A stretch of DNA of 41,120 nt. It comes from Lactiplantibacillus plantarum EGD-AQ4 (GTDB lineage: Bacteria; Bacillota; Bacilli; Lactobacillales; Lactobacillaceae). The notes beneath the pieces were generated by a model. The model saw only the letters and a program-made list of their open reading frames with translations, was not told the DNA's origin and made no database searches. Position numbers and translations under genes: made by a program. The stretch covers positions 1 through 41,120 of the forward strand of contig NZ_AVAQ01000019.1 of NCBI RefSeq assembly GCF_000463075.2, in the 5' to 3' direction. Position 1 is the stretch's first letter; each line of letters begins with the position of its first letter. Below are positions 33,847 to 41,120 of the stretch, piece after piece.

Positions 33847-34281
33847 TTATTCATGATGTCCAAAGCGTTGTAAGTAACTACTGAAGTCTTCATGATCCTG
33901 CGTAATGCCGGCTTCTTTTTCCTCATACCAATTGATTTTGTCATTCAGAATTTGGAGATGGTGCTGCACTTCGTTGAACTGAACTAAGAAATCTTCCTTA
34001 ACGTGTTTGAGTAACGCGAGGCGTTGTGGAATCGTCTCGTCGCCAGCCGCTCGCCAAGCAACGTATTGCTGCAATTCACTAATACTCATTCCGGTGCCTT
34101 TCAGGTGTAACAAGAATTTGACCCAGTTAATATCTGCAGCTTCGTAATAGCGGCGGCCGTTTTCCAGCCGATGAGGTTCAATTAGCCCAGCTTTTTCGTA
34201 ATAGCGTAAGGTGGGCGCGGTGAGTCCAACTGCCTTGGCAAAATCACCGATGGCATAGCGTTCAGGGGTAGTGGTGGTCAT
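33847..34281 (-). CDS. MerR-family regulator lacking cysteines
   Basis: 144 residues. Winged helix-turn-helix YAIGDFAKAVGLTAPTLRYYEKAGL (9-33), then NGRRYY wing and the long dimerisation helix. It resembles the AdhR/NmlR aldehyde-stress group, but the protein contains no cysteine at all; at the position of the NmlR sensor cysteine the sequence is VKFLLHLKGTGM. It therefore cannot sense thiol modification. AAAGGAGT lies 8 bases before ATG 34281; a 39-codon extension lacks a ribosome site. It is divergent from the cupin/CMD/SDR operon, whose promoter has the MerR-type 19-bp spacer. Confidence 0.93.
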   Translation of the reverse strand: MTTTTPERYAIGDFAKAVGLTAPTLRYYEKAGLIEPHRLENGRRYYEAADINWVKFLLHLKGTGMSISELQQYVAWRAAGDETIPQRLALLKHVKEDFLVQFNEVQHHLQILNDKINWYEEKEAGITQDHEDFSSYLQRFGHHE

Positions 34282-34382
34282 AGAATCGACTCCTTTGATT
34301 GATTTGATATCGTTATTATTTAAAGTAACTTTAGCACTAACCATACCACGAAAACTTATTTTAGCAAGTTTAAACTTTGTGG

Positions 34383-34413
34383 TTGACTTAAAGTACACTT
34401 TAAGTTGTAAGCT
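34383..34413 (+). promoter_or_regulatory. MerR-type promoter of the cupin/CMD/SDR operon
   Basis: TTGACT (34383-34388), exactly 19-bp spacer, TAAGCT (34408-34413). The dyad CTTAAAGT-AC-ACTTTAAG (34387-34404) fills the spacer. Position and geometry fit activation by the divergent MerR protein. The same half-site CTTAAAGT occurs in P1 (4913), and P2 (5013) differs from it by one base (ATTAAAGT). Confidence 0.85.
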
Positions 34414-34463
34414 AGGTTCATCGATGAGGTATTAAGCAAGTTAAGACAAGGAGTGTTCTAAAT

Positions 34464-34865
34464 ATGACAACAAACAACAGTGGTTTATTTGGTTTAGGCG
34501 AAAAGAACGTCGCCTACCAACAATATTTTATCGGGCAAAGTTATCTCAATGCGTTGGCAGGAGATGACCAGGTCGACGTCAACGTCTCAAACGTGACTTT
34601 CGAACCCGGATGCCGTAATAACTGGCATATCCACCACAATGGTTACCAAATTCTATTAGTGACGAGCGGCGAAGGCTGGTACCAAGAAGACGGTAAGCCG
34701 GCACAATTGCTGCACCCAGGGGATGTCGTTACGATTCATCCCGGCGTCAAACATTGGCATGGTGCCACTAAGGATAGTTGGTTTGCACACATTGCAATTA
34801 CAAAAGGGACGAGTGAATGGCTCGAACCCGTTGATGATGATGCTTACGCCAAACTATCCAACTAG
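34464..34865 (+). CDS. Cupin domain protein
   Basis: 133 residues, a single cupin. Metal-ligand motif 1 is WHIHHNGYQ (H55, H57, Q62) and motif 2 HPGVKHWHG (H97). Homologues lie with CMD and SDR proteins in many Firmicutes and are sometimes called quercetin-2,3-dioxygenase-like; the true reaction is unknown. AAGGAG precedes ATG 34464. First gene of the MerR-controlled operon. Confidence 0.92.
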   Translation: MTTNNSGLFGLGEKNVAYQQYFIGQSYLNALAGDDQVDVNVSNVTFEPGCRNNWHIHHNGYQILLVTSGEGWYQEDGKPAQLLHPGDVVTIHPGVKHWHGATKDSWFAHIAITKGTSEWLEPVDDDAYAKLSN

Positions 34866-34929
34866 TAGTATTTTCGAAATAAAGTTAACGGCTATATCAA
34901 TCAATAGTTAAAACGAGGAGGAAGTCAAT

Positions 34930-35250
34930 ATGGCAGAAAAACAAACTGCAGGTCGCGATAACTTGGGTCAATTAGCCCCACAATTTGCGGCATTAAATGA
35001 TGATGTCTTATTTGGTGAAGTCTGGTCACGGGAAAGTGCCCTTAGTTTACATGATCGGAGCATGATTACGATTGCGTGCCTCATGACCAGTGGCGATTTT
35101 CCACAATTAAAGGCGCATTTCAAGATGGGCAAGGATCACGGCATCTCAAAGGACGAAGCCGTTGAAATCGTGACTCACTTGGCCTTCTATGCTGGCTGGC
35201 CTAAAGCCTGGTCTGCCATGGCGCTGATTAAAGAAGTTTATGGTGAATAG
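34930..35250 (+). CDS. Carboxymuconolactone decarboxylase family protein
   Basis: 106 residues, all-helical CMD fold: LSLHDRSMITIACLMTSGDFPQLKAHFKMGKDHGISKDEAVEI is the conserved core. It has one cysteine and no C-x-x-C, so it is not a peroxidase of the AhpD type. GAGGAGG lies before ATG 34930. Lies between the cupin and SDR genes; the three probably act on one unknown carbonyl or cyclic substrate. Confidence 0.9.
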   Translation: MAEKQTAGRDNLGQLAPQFAALNDDVLFGEVWSRESALSLHDRSMITIACLMTSGDFPQLKAHFKMGKDHGISKDEAVEIVTHLAFYAGWPKAWSAMALIKEVYGE

Positions 35251-35262
35251 GAGCGAGATTGA

Positions 35263-36006
35263 ATGACAGTTAAAGATAAAGTTGTCGTTATTACGGGAGC
35301 GTCGTCCGGAATTGGGGCGGCGACTGCCAAACAGTTAGCCAGTCATGGTGCCAAAGTCGTGCTAGGTGCTCGGCGCGAAGACCGGTTGGCAGCCTTGGTT
35401 GATGAAATCAAAGCTGTCGGGGGTCAAGCGGCCTACCAAGTGACCGATGTGACGAAGGCCGCTGAAGTCCAAGCACTAGTTGACTTGGCCCAAACCAAGT
35501 TCGGTGGCCTGGATGTCATTTTCAACAATGCCGGTATCATGCCGACGTCGCCCATCAGTGCGCTACACACGGATGAATGGGACCAGATGATCGATATTAA
35601 TATCAAGGGCGTTTTGAATGGCGTGGCAGCGGTCATGCCGAGTTTTACCGCTCAGAAGTCTGGTCAAATCATTACGACGTCTTCGGTTGCCGGAATTAAA
35701 TCCTTCACGGGGGCCGGCGTATACGGTGCCACGAAGTTTGCGGTTCGTAATTTGATGGAAGTCATCCGGATGGAAAGTGCCCAGGAAGGGACCAATATTC
35801 GAACGGTCAGTTTGTATCCAGCCGCAATCAATACGGAACTCTTACACACGATTACGGATAAGACGGCCAAGCAGAACATGACCGACTTCTATCAACAAGT
35901 TGGCATCAGCCCGGAAGCAGTCGCAAATGTCGTTAACTTTGCCATTGATCAGCCAGAAGATGTCAATGTCAATGAGTTTACGATCTACCCAACCAAGCAG
36001 GCGTAA
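35263..36006 (+). CDS. Short-chain dehydrogenase/reductase
   Basis: 247 residues, classical SDR. NAD(P) site TGASSGIG (11-18) with a following GARRED that suggests NADP preference; NNAG (88-91); catalytic S140/S141, Y154 and K158 in YGATK. GGAGCGAG precedes ATG 35263, 12 bases after the CMD stop. End of the operon, with a terminator at 36081. Confidence 0.94.
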   Translation: MTVKDKVVVITGASSGIGAATAKQLASHGAKVVLGARREDRLAALVDEIKAVGGQAAYQVTDVTKAAEVQALVDLAQTKFGGLDVIFNNAGIMPTSPISALHTDEWDQMIDINIKGVLNGVAAVMPSFTAQKSGQIITTSSVAGIKSFTGAGVYGATKFAVRNLMEVIRMESAQEGTNIRTVSLYPAAINTELLHTITDKTAKQNMTDFYQQVGISPEAVANVVNFAIDQPEDVNVNEFTIYPTKQA

Positions 36007-36080
36007 TTTGCAGCGTTGGCTGATAATTAAAATTTTACCATTATGAATTGTTGGGGATAAACTACCATTTAGCCCGACAA

Positions 36081-36140
36081 AAAAACGATCAAGTGACCGC
36101 TACACAAGTTATTTTGCGTAGCGGTCACTTGGTCGTTTTT
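36081..36140. terminator. Bidirectional terminator
   Basis: A 23-bp stem with one mismatch (36081-36103 with 36118-36140), T and A runs at both ends. It separates the SDR operon from the converging membrane-protein genes. Confidence 0.92.
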
Positions 36141-36175
36141 GGGCTAGATAAGGTCAAATGTCAATATGGGTAAAG

Positions 36176-36688
36176 TTAAGAATTCGTGCCCAAATTAACT
36201 ATAAAAATGAGGTAGCTAATCGACATGATAATCAATACGACTAGGAAACTTTTTATCCAAAACTGAGCGAATTTAAAACGCTTGTCTGAAACGAGCACAA
36301 ATTCAGAACTGGGATTATTTTTCCAATAATTGCGCCTAAACAGCCGCAGCTTGGGCATTCGCCAGTTGATCAGACACAGCAGACACGCGCTTGCTGTACC
36401 CAAATACACATGACCATAAGCCGCTATGATCAATTGTCCTCTAATCATCAAAATCATCAGAAGACCAGTGAATTTGAGTATCTTATTTTCTAGTTGTTGT
36501 TTTGGATGTCCTTGTAGGGGCACACGTGAGTATAACTTCATTAAGCGGCGCCTTTTCGTGAATGAAAAAGGTTTTTTCATTCGGAATCGAGTCATAACCA
36601 GGGGGCCAGTTAAAGCAAAAAGAACGACATAAGTTAGTGCGCCCCAATAAATTATCGCAATGATGATACTCGTAGTGTTTTGCTGCAT
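36176..36688 (-). CDS. Unrecognised 170-residue membrane protein, family member 1
   Basis: Four hydrophobic segments (about 8-30, 70-85, 90-105, 145-165) with a basic loop after the first (KRRRLMKLY). The third quarter carries RRNYWKNNPSSEFVLVSDKRFKFAQF, which matches the neighbouring gene's RNYWEQPAHSHPEFELASEKIF, so the two are paralogues of equal length. AAGGAGC lies 8 bases before ATG 36688. Not a family I recognise. Confidence 0.75.
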   Translation of the reverse strand: MQQNTTSIIIAIIYWGALTYVVLFALTGPLVMTRFRMKKPFSFTKRRRLMKLYSRVPLQGHPKQQLENKILKFTGLLMILMIRGQLIIAAYGHVYLGTASACLLCLINWRMPKLRLFRRNYWKNNPSSEFVLVSDKRFKFAQFWIKSFLVVLIIMSISYLIFIVNLGTNS

Positions 36689-36842
36689 TTAATGTGCTCC
36701 TTGTGTTAGTAGTATCTATGCCAGAAAAAGCCAACAGTAGGTAGCAAGCCGAGAAAGCATTAGTAATAATTGACTAATCATTGGCATAAACACAACAATT
36801 GAAGATATGATTCACGGGTGGTTGACGATGCAGCATAGGTTG

Positions 36843-37355
36843 CTAAATGCCAAAATAAATGGTTCCAACCGCAATCAGAATACTCAGTATCATCCCAATA
36901 ACCAGCGCGCTTTTGAAGATGAGTCCGCGTAACCAAAAAATCTTTTCTGAGGCTAATTCGAATTCTGGATGAGAATGCGCTGGTTGTTCCCAGTAGTTGC
37001 GAATGAGGTCAATTGCTCGACTGAACCGCCACGTTAGAAGGTAGAACACACATATTAATACAGCGAGCGGAACCTGGTAATCATAAGTGGCGGTAGAAAG
37101 CTGCGAGACTGTGCAGATAAAGGGGACACAGACCGTGACAAAACCTAATATGAAATATTTTCGTGCAGTATGGTCATGTTTAAGTGGCTCATGTAAATAC
37201 TTTCTGCGCGCGATAATCTTGCGCTTGATATTAAAAATACTGCCAGTTGGTTTAATGCTGTGCAGAAAAATCAGTATAACGAGCATAATGACCAAATCGA
37301 ACAAAGCGGTTACGATGGCGAGGGTAATCATAGTAGAAATCACTTGCGAGGACAC
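36843..37355 (-). CDS. Unrecognised 170-residue membrane protein, family member 2
   Basis: Paralogue of 36176-36688, same length and layout: helix 1 at about 8-30, a basic loop (KRKIIARRKYL), helices near 66-84, 90-110 and 146-168, and the shared RNYW-x3-P-x4-EFELASEKIF motif. The start is GTG 37355 because AAAGGAGG lies 6 bases upstream; a longer reading to 37409 lacks one. Downstream of a decayed third member. Confidence 0.75.
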   Translation of the reverse strand: MSSQVISTMITLAIVTALFDLVIMLVILIFLHSIKPTGSIFNIKRKIIARRKYLHEPLKHDHTARKYFILGFVTVCVPFICTVSQLSTATYDYQVPLAVLICVFYLLTWRFSRAIDLIRNYWEQPAHSHPEFELASEKIFWLRGLIFKSALVIGMILSILIAVGTIYFGI

Positions 37356-37780
37356 GTTTAAACCTCCTTTTCGCGGTAATAATAACATGCCAGAAATTGG
37401 TGTAAGCAAATAGCCTAAAAGTATTCAGCCCACAATGGTATTGAGAATGTGAAGTAAACTCAAAATGAAATACAGCTGGCAACAAGGAAAGCAGGACTAG
37501 ACAAACAGCGCGGATTAGCCTCAGAATCAGTAGTTTGTTGAAAATCTTGTGGGGCAATACTTCAAAATCCAAATTTCTAGGTTGGGACCAATACAAATAT
37601 TCATAATAAGGTGTCACGATACCTGGAAAAATGTACAAAGCTGAAGCCAATGCGCATAAGTATAGTGTTAGGATAAAATGGTGATTCAATATCGCGAAAA
37701 AACCCGCCAATATGATTATCAGAAAAAGTGTAGTTGAAATCAGTATGGTTTAATGTTTCAACTGAAACGTTGATCAGCAC
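37252..37780 (-). pseudogene. Decayed third member of the 170-residue membrane family
   Basis: On the minus strand GTG 37780 has GAGAAGG 6 bases upstream, but its frame soon becomes non-hydrophobic. The family sequence continues in another frame from about 37750 (STTLFLIIILAGFFAILNHH) through YLYWSQPRNLDFEVLPHKIF, matching RNYWEQP...EFELASEKIF of member 2, and a last helix. Helix 1 and the basic loop are missing, and the native stop is lost: the frame runs on out of phase into member 2 to 37252. So N-terminally deleted, frameshifted and without its stop. Confidence 0.6.
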
Positions 37781-37793
37781 AATTAACCTTCTC

Positions 37794-37913
37794 TCATAAT
37801 CCAGCTGATAATGCGGCTACAACAATTTTTGGCAAAATTATCAGTATCCCAGATAAACACGCCAAGGTCAGCAGCACAATTGGCGTGAGTTGGAAGTCAT
37901 CAATATAAAATAG
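37794..37913 (-). pseudogene. Hydrophobic gene fragment upstream of the membrane family
   Basis: A 39-codon minus-strand frame with a stop (TGA) on both ends reads LFYIDDFQLTPIVLLTLACL then a hydrophobic helix ending AALSAGL. An ATG in another frame (ATG ACT ATT, 5' of it) could reach it with a one-base shift in a T run. Either a frameshifted small membrane gene or the end of a lost gene. It ends a few bases before the ribosome site of the decayed third member. Confidence 0.35.
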
Positions 37914-38234
37914 TCATACCTACAAGTATACATTATGAACCTATTCCCATAACAAAAATTGACGATTGTTTGTCTTTTCTATGAATTATTTATTCCCAAC
38001 ACTTTTCGTACTCAGTGTCTTGATTCGAATCTTTGCTTCTTACTTCGCACCAATGGGAGACAAGCAACGCGGTGTGAGTAGCGGAAATTGGCCAATAACA
38101 GCTTTGCCAGTCACCGCACGCAGACAAATCTGGTTACTAAAAAAACGTTTCAGCTTGACGATTTGCCATGCTGAAACGTGTATTAACAGGTTCATATTAA
38201 AATAACTGGGTTATCAGTAACGGAATGATGACAA
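37914..38234. other. Intergenic stretch between the membrane-protein genes and the ABC exporter
   Basis: Apart from the terminator at 38138 nothing is firm. A plus-strand frame (ATG 37981 onwards, MNYLFPTLFVLSVLIRIF) is hydrophobic but has no ribosome site and runs through the terminator hairpin, so it is not called. Confidence 0.5.
38138..38179 (-). terminator. Terminator of the ABC exporter operon
   Basis: Minus strand: ACGTTTCAGC pairs with GCTGAAACGT around a 15-base loop, then a run of T. Confidence 0.85.
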
Positions 38235-39452
38235 CTACTTCAAACTCAATCCGCGTTTTAAATTGCCCCAGAAACCGAGCTCGTCGGTCTGTAGCATTAA
38301 ACCGCCATAGATTCGGCCGATATACAGCATACTACCGACAATCGTGGCAATCAGAATCAAGAGTGAGATCACTGCGGCAGGCATGGTTGCCATCCCGTTG
38401 ATTAGCCGCAACGGCATGAAGTATGACGAGAAGAACGGAATATACGAGAAAATCTTAACGAAGAGATTATCCGGTGTATTCTGAAAAGCGAGTGCCATGA
38501 AGAAGGCCAACATACTGAGATAGATAACCGGCTGTGCAGCTTTACTGGCATCCGCGACCCGCGTCACCAAGGCACCACAGAAGGCGGAAGCAATCGTATA
38601 TAAGAGGACCGCCAGTAAGGCAAATAGGAGGTTGATTGACACCAGGTTGTGGATGACCTGATTGATCAAGTCGGTATTCTGTTCCCAGAAATCCGCGGTC
38701 AGCGCGCTGCGTTGGGCAAACTGAATGACAGCAAAGCCCCCAATTAGATAGACGAGCAACTGGGTGACGATGACCAGCAAAACACCGTAGATCTTACCAT
38801 TAAAATATTTACGTGGCGTGGTACTTGAGAAGATGACTTCCATAATTTTGGTGCCCTTATCCGCGGCAATTTCTTGGGCCGTAATGGCGGAGTAGGTGGT
38901 CAAAATCAAGTAGACGAAGAAGACCACAATGTAAAAGGAAACTGTTTTCGCTGTTTTATCAGATGCGGCATGGCGTTGCAGTTCCTGTGTGAACTTGGGT
39001 TGTACCGCCAGCGCTTTGACTTGGCTCGACGTCAGCTTAGCTTGTTGCAGGTTACGCTGCCCCTGAATCGTGGCTAAAAATTGCTGAATTTTGGCTTTAT
39101 CGCCACTGCTGACTGCATTCGGTCCAGTAAACTTGGCTCGTAATTGCTGCTTATCCGTTGAGAGCACGAGGTAGCCGGCAATGTCGTTGCGCTTGGTAGC
39201 CGCCTTAGCACTCGCTAACGTCTGATATTTTTTAGTCGTCGCAATCTGACTCTGTTTGATGAAGCTTGTGCGCAGGGCCTTATCGGTGCTAATGACGGCA
39301 ATGTCGCTTTTGCTGGCGCTCGGAGCTGCAAAGTAAGAAAAGGCGAAGACGAAGCCAAAGAAGACAAATGGCATAAAGACCAGCGAAATAAAACTCCAAG
39401 ATTTGATTTGACGTAAGTAGGTTTCGAAGGTGACGATCCATGTCTTATTCAT
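38235..39452 (-). CDS. ABC-2 permease (NatB/YhaP-like)
   Basis: 405 residues. An N-terminal helix (about 16-38), an extracytoplasmic domain (40-160), then five or six helices (from about 170, YIVVFFVYLILTTYSAITAQEIAADKGTKIMEVIFSS...) with the EI-ADKGTKIMEVI motif typical of Na-efflux-type ABC-2 permeases. GGAGGTGA lies before ATG 39452, inside the end of the ATPase gene (8-base overlap). Substrate (Na+, drug or peptide) not deducible. Confidence 0.92.
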   Translation of the reverse strand: MNKTWIVTFETYLRQIKSWSFISLVFMPFVFFGFVFAFSYFAAPSASKSDIAVISTDKALRTSFIKQSQIATTKKYQTLASAKAATKRNDIAGYLVLSTDKQQLRAKFTGPNAVSSGDKAKIQQFLATIQGQRNLQQAKLTSSQVKALAVQPKFTQELQRHAASDKTAKTVSFYIVVFFVYLILTTYSAITAQEIAADKGTKIMEVIFSSTTPRKYFNGKIYGVLLVIVTQLLVYLIGGFAVIQFAQRSALTADFWEQNTDLINQVIHNLVSINLLFALLAVLLYTIASAFCGALVTRVADASKAAQPVIYLSMLAFFMALAFQNTPDNLFVKIFSYIPFFSSYFMPLRLINGMATMPAAVISLLILIATIVGSMLYIGRIYGGLMLQTDELGFWGNLKRGLSLK

Positions 39453-40344
39453 GTTGGTCACCTCCAGCTTCCGTGCGGAAAATCTCATCTAGTGTCGGTG
39501 GTTGTTGGCTGAATTCTTCAATATAATGGCCACTGGTGACTTGGTCGAAGAGGCTCGGACCAACATCGGCGGATGCGAGTTCGAGTCGGTAGCGCCGCGC
39601 ACCTTGTTTAGAAACGCCAGTGACCCCAGGGAGGGCAGCCAGTTGGTCCGCTGACCAGTCAGTTGTCAGGAAGAGGCGCGTCCGTCCGAATTGTGCGCGG
39701 ACATCGTCAATCGTCCCTTTCAGCACAGTTTCCCCATTCCGTAACATGACTAAGGAGTCACAGATTGCTTCCACGTTGCTCATGTCATGGCTCGAAAAGA
39801 TGATGGCCGCGCCCCGTTGCTTCGCATCCAGAATCGCCTGTTTGAGTAAATCGGCGTTTACGGGATCCAAACCACTGAACGGTTCATCCAAAATAATGAG
39901 TTTGGGCTCGTGGATCAGAGTACAAATCAATTGGACCTTCTGCTGGTTCCCCTTTGACAACTTATCGATTTTATCCGTTGGCTGGCCCTTGACCGCAAAC
40001 CGTGCCATCCATGAGGCAATCTTAGGCTTGATTACCTTGGCGGGCTGATTTTTCAGTCGTGCCAGGTAGACGATTTGTTGCGTGATGGTTAGTTTGGACA
40101 TCAGACTACGTTCTTCAGGTAAGTACCCGATTTGATCATAATCGGCGGCCGTCAGTGGCTGACCATTCCAAGTGATTTGCCCATCGAAAGATAGAAAATT
40201 CAAAATACTGTGAAAAGTGGTGGATTTTCCAGCCCCGTTTTGACCAATCAGACCCACGATTTCCCCGTCATGGACATCGAACGTCACGTCGTTTAACGCT
40301 TGAACGTCGCCAAAGCGTTTATGGATATGTGTGATGGATAACAT
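39445..40344 (-). CDS. ABC transporter ATP-binding protein (NatA/YhaQ-like)
   Basis: 299 residues. Walker A GQNGAGKS (34-41), signature LSKGNQQK (129-136), Walker B LIILDEP (149-155), switch His in SSHDM; a C-terminal domain of about 80 residues. The N-Q-Q-K signature is characteristic of the YhaQ/NatA group. GGGGGG lies 6 bases before ATG 40344; a longer reading to 40377 lacks a ribosome site. Energises the permease at 38235. Confidence 0.93.
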   Translation of the reverse strand: MLSITHIHKRFGDVQALNDVTFDVHDGEIVGLIGQNGAGKSTTFHSILNFLSFDGQITWNGQPLTAADYDQIGYLPEERSLMSKLTITQQIVYLARLKNQPAKVIKPKIASWMARFAVKGQPTDKIDKLSKGNQQKVQLICTLIHEPKLIILDEPFSGLDPVNADLLKQAILDAKQRGAAIIFSSHDMSNVEAICDSLVMLRNGETVLKGTIDDVRAQFGRTRLFLTTDWSADQLAALPGVTGVSKQGARRYRLELASADVGPSLFDQVTSGHYIEEFSQQPPTLDEIFRTEAGGDQHE

Positions 40345-40392
40345 GTGTTGCCCCCCTAAATCATTAGATTGATTCAATCATGTCATAGTTAA

Positions 40393-40899
40393 CTAGCCGT
40401 TGCAAGCACTAACCTGTGACTCAAGTTCCAGCAGCGCGTGTTTCATTGGCAAGCCGCCACGATAGCCGCCCAGCTGGCCATCCTTGCGACAAACGCGATG
40501 GCAAGGAACGACGATTAATAGTGGATTGCGGCCCACCGCCGATGCGACGGCCCGGATGGCAGTGGGGCGGTCAATCATGCTAGCAAGCTGCGTGTAAGTC
40601 GTCGTGTGACCGTATGGAATCGTAGTCAGTGCTTGCCAGACAGCTTGCTGCAGGGCTGTTCCGGTGCTTTGATCGAGCAGAACATCAAATCGTTGCCGGT
40701 TACCGCTGAGATAAGCGGCCAATTCCTGGGCGGCTGACTGATTGGCATCAGGACGATAGACGGCTTCGGCGGTTGGGAGAAACGACTGCCATTCGTCGCG
40801 CGAACCGTCACGACTACCGACAAATGCGAGCCCCTGGTCAGTCGAACCCAGCCAATAGGTATGCTGGTCAATAGTGGTGTTTGTCAGGATTAATTGCAT
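40393..40899 (-). CDS. ogt: Methylated-DNA-protein-cysteine methyltransferase
   Basis: 168 residues. Suicidal repair of O6-methylguanine. Active-site PCHRV with acceptor C133, helix-turn-helix with the TYTQLASMI region and R116 (AIRAVA), and IPYGHTTTY. C-terminal GGYRGGLPMKHALLELE is standard. ATG 40899 is chosen because GAGG lies 9 bases upstream; ATG 40905 would be too close to it. Monocistronic. Confidence 0.94.
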   Translation of the reverse strand: MQLILTNTTIDQHTYWLGSTDQGLAFVGSRDGSRDEWQSFLPTAEAVYRPDANQSAAQELAAYLSGNRQRFDVLLDQSTGTALQQAVWQALTTIPYGHTTTYTQLASMIDRPTAIRAVASAVGRNPLLIVVPCHRVCRKDGQLGGYRGGLPMKHALLELESQVSACNG

Positions 40900-41062
40900 G
40901 GGCATAAACCTCGTTTTCGTAGTTGATAGCGCTAGTATAACAGAATTTTAGTTAGAAATTGGTAAAGGATGAGGGCAATTGATTTTTAGCTGAATCCTGG
41001 ATAACAGGAGCAAGTTTGCCAGTACGTTTAAAACATGATGAACAGGCAAGCCCACTAAGCAA

Positions 41063-41106
41063 AACCGCCACTACTGACATTCAAATGAATGACAATAGTG
41101 GCGGTT
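41063..41106. terminator. Terminator-like inverted repeat at the window edge
   Basis: AACCGCCACTA pairs with TAGTGGCGGTT, with an inner ATTCA/TGAAT pair. In the minus direction it ends in TTTTG; in the plus direction in CAAAAAAGG. Probably ends a minus-strand gene beyond the right edge. Confidence 0.6.
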
Positions 41107-41120
41107 CAAAAAAGGTGGGG

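Noticed and set aside
34282-34398. Longer MerR start adding 39 codons
   Set aside because: No ribosome site; AAAGGAGT and the family N-terminus support 34281.
37966-38205. 79-codon plus-strand frame MFVFSMNYLF...
   Set aside because: No ribosome site, and its 3' part runs through a terminator hairpin.

Overview
The window looks like chromosome of a Lactobacillaceae species, most likely Lactiplantibacillus (plantarum/pentosus group). Grounds: moderate GC with lower-GC patches, strong AGGAGG-type ribosome sites with several TTG and GTG starts, many LysR/AKR, sugar O-acetyltransferase and small membrane-protein genes, a Phd-like antitoxin, and an endonuclease III that has lost two of four iron-sulfur cysteines (these bacteria are known for a low iron need). 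This is inference; no rRNA or other marker is present. No tRNA, rRNA, CRISPR, IS element or prophage was seen.

Layout. (1) 0-7.9 kb: a duplicated LysR/aldo-keto reductase block (LysR, AKR, LysR, AKR), then a DUF3737 protein and a MalY/PatB-type C-S lyase behind two tandem MerR-type promoters exactly 100 bp apart, then an F420-oxidoreductase-like NAD(P)-binding protein. (2) 8.1-11.2 kb: a divergent Rgg-like regulator and a three-gene ABC set (PLDc_N protein, ATPase, permease) resembling Bacillus yxlEFG, with a doubtful small peptide ORF between them. (3) 11.4-15.7 kb: HAD phosphatase, maltose-acetyltransferase-like enzyme, universal stress protein, a histidine-phosphatase-fold protein that has lost nearly all catalytic residues, and a four-gene unit of small proteins plus a GNAT enzyme. 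(4) 16.0-23.3 kb: a lower-GC, AGA-codon-rich sugar island: AraC regulator facing a GH43-CBM6, GH3, MFS transporter, GH78-like operon with a putative cre site. (5) 23.4-27.5 kb: two tandem signal peptidase I paralogues, a second sugar acetyltransferase, an orphan Phd antitoxin, nth, and a 46-residue membrane protein. (6) 27.9-33.7 kb: a MacB/FtsX-type ABC exporter, an M20 peptidase, a small membrane protein and a DHFR-like reductase. (7) 33.8-36.0 kb: a cysteine-free MerR regulator divergent from a cupin, CMD, SDR operon through a textbook 19-bp-spacer promoter. (8) 36.2-38.2 kb: a family of unrecognised 170-residue membrane proteins, two intact and one decayed. (9) 38.2-41.1 kb: a NatAB/YhaQP-like ABC exporter and an O6-methylguanine methyltransferase.

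Themes: regulator-plus-effector pairs dominate (LysR/AKR, Rgg/ABC, AraC/GH, MerR/cupin-CMD-SDR). The promoter at 34.4 kb and the pair at 4.9-5.0 kb have the same architecture and nearly the same spacer palindrome, so the MerR protein encoded here, or a close relative, may control both places. The best leads for something undescribed are the dead histidine phosphatase, the tandem MerR promoters, the decaying membrane-protein family at 36-38 kb, and the Rgg/peptide/ABC locus.
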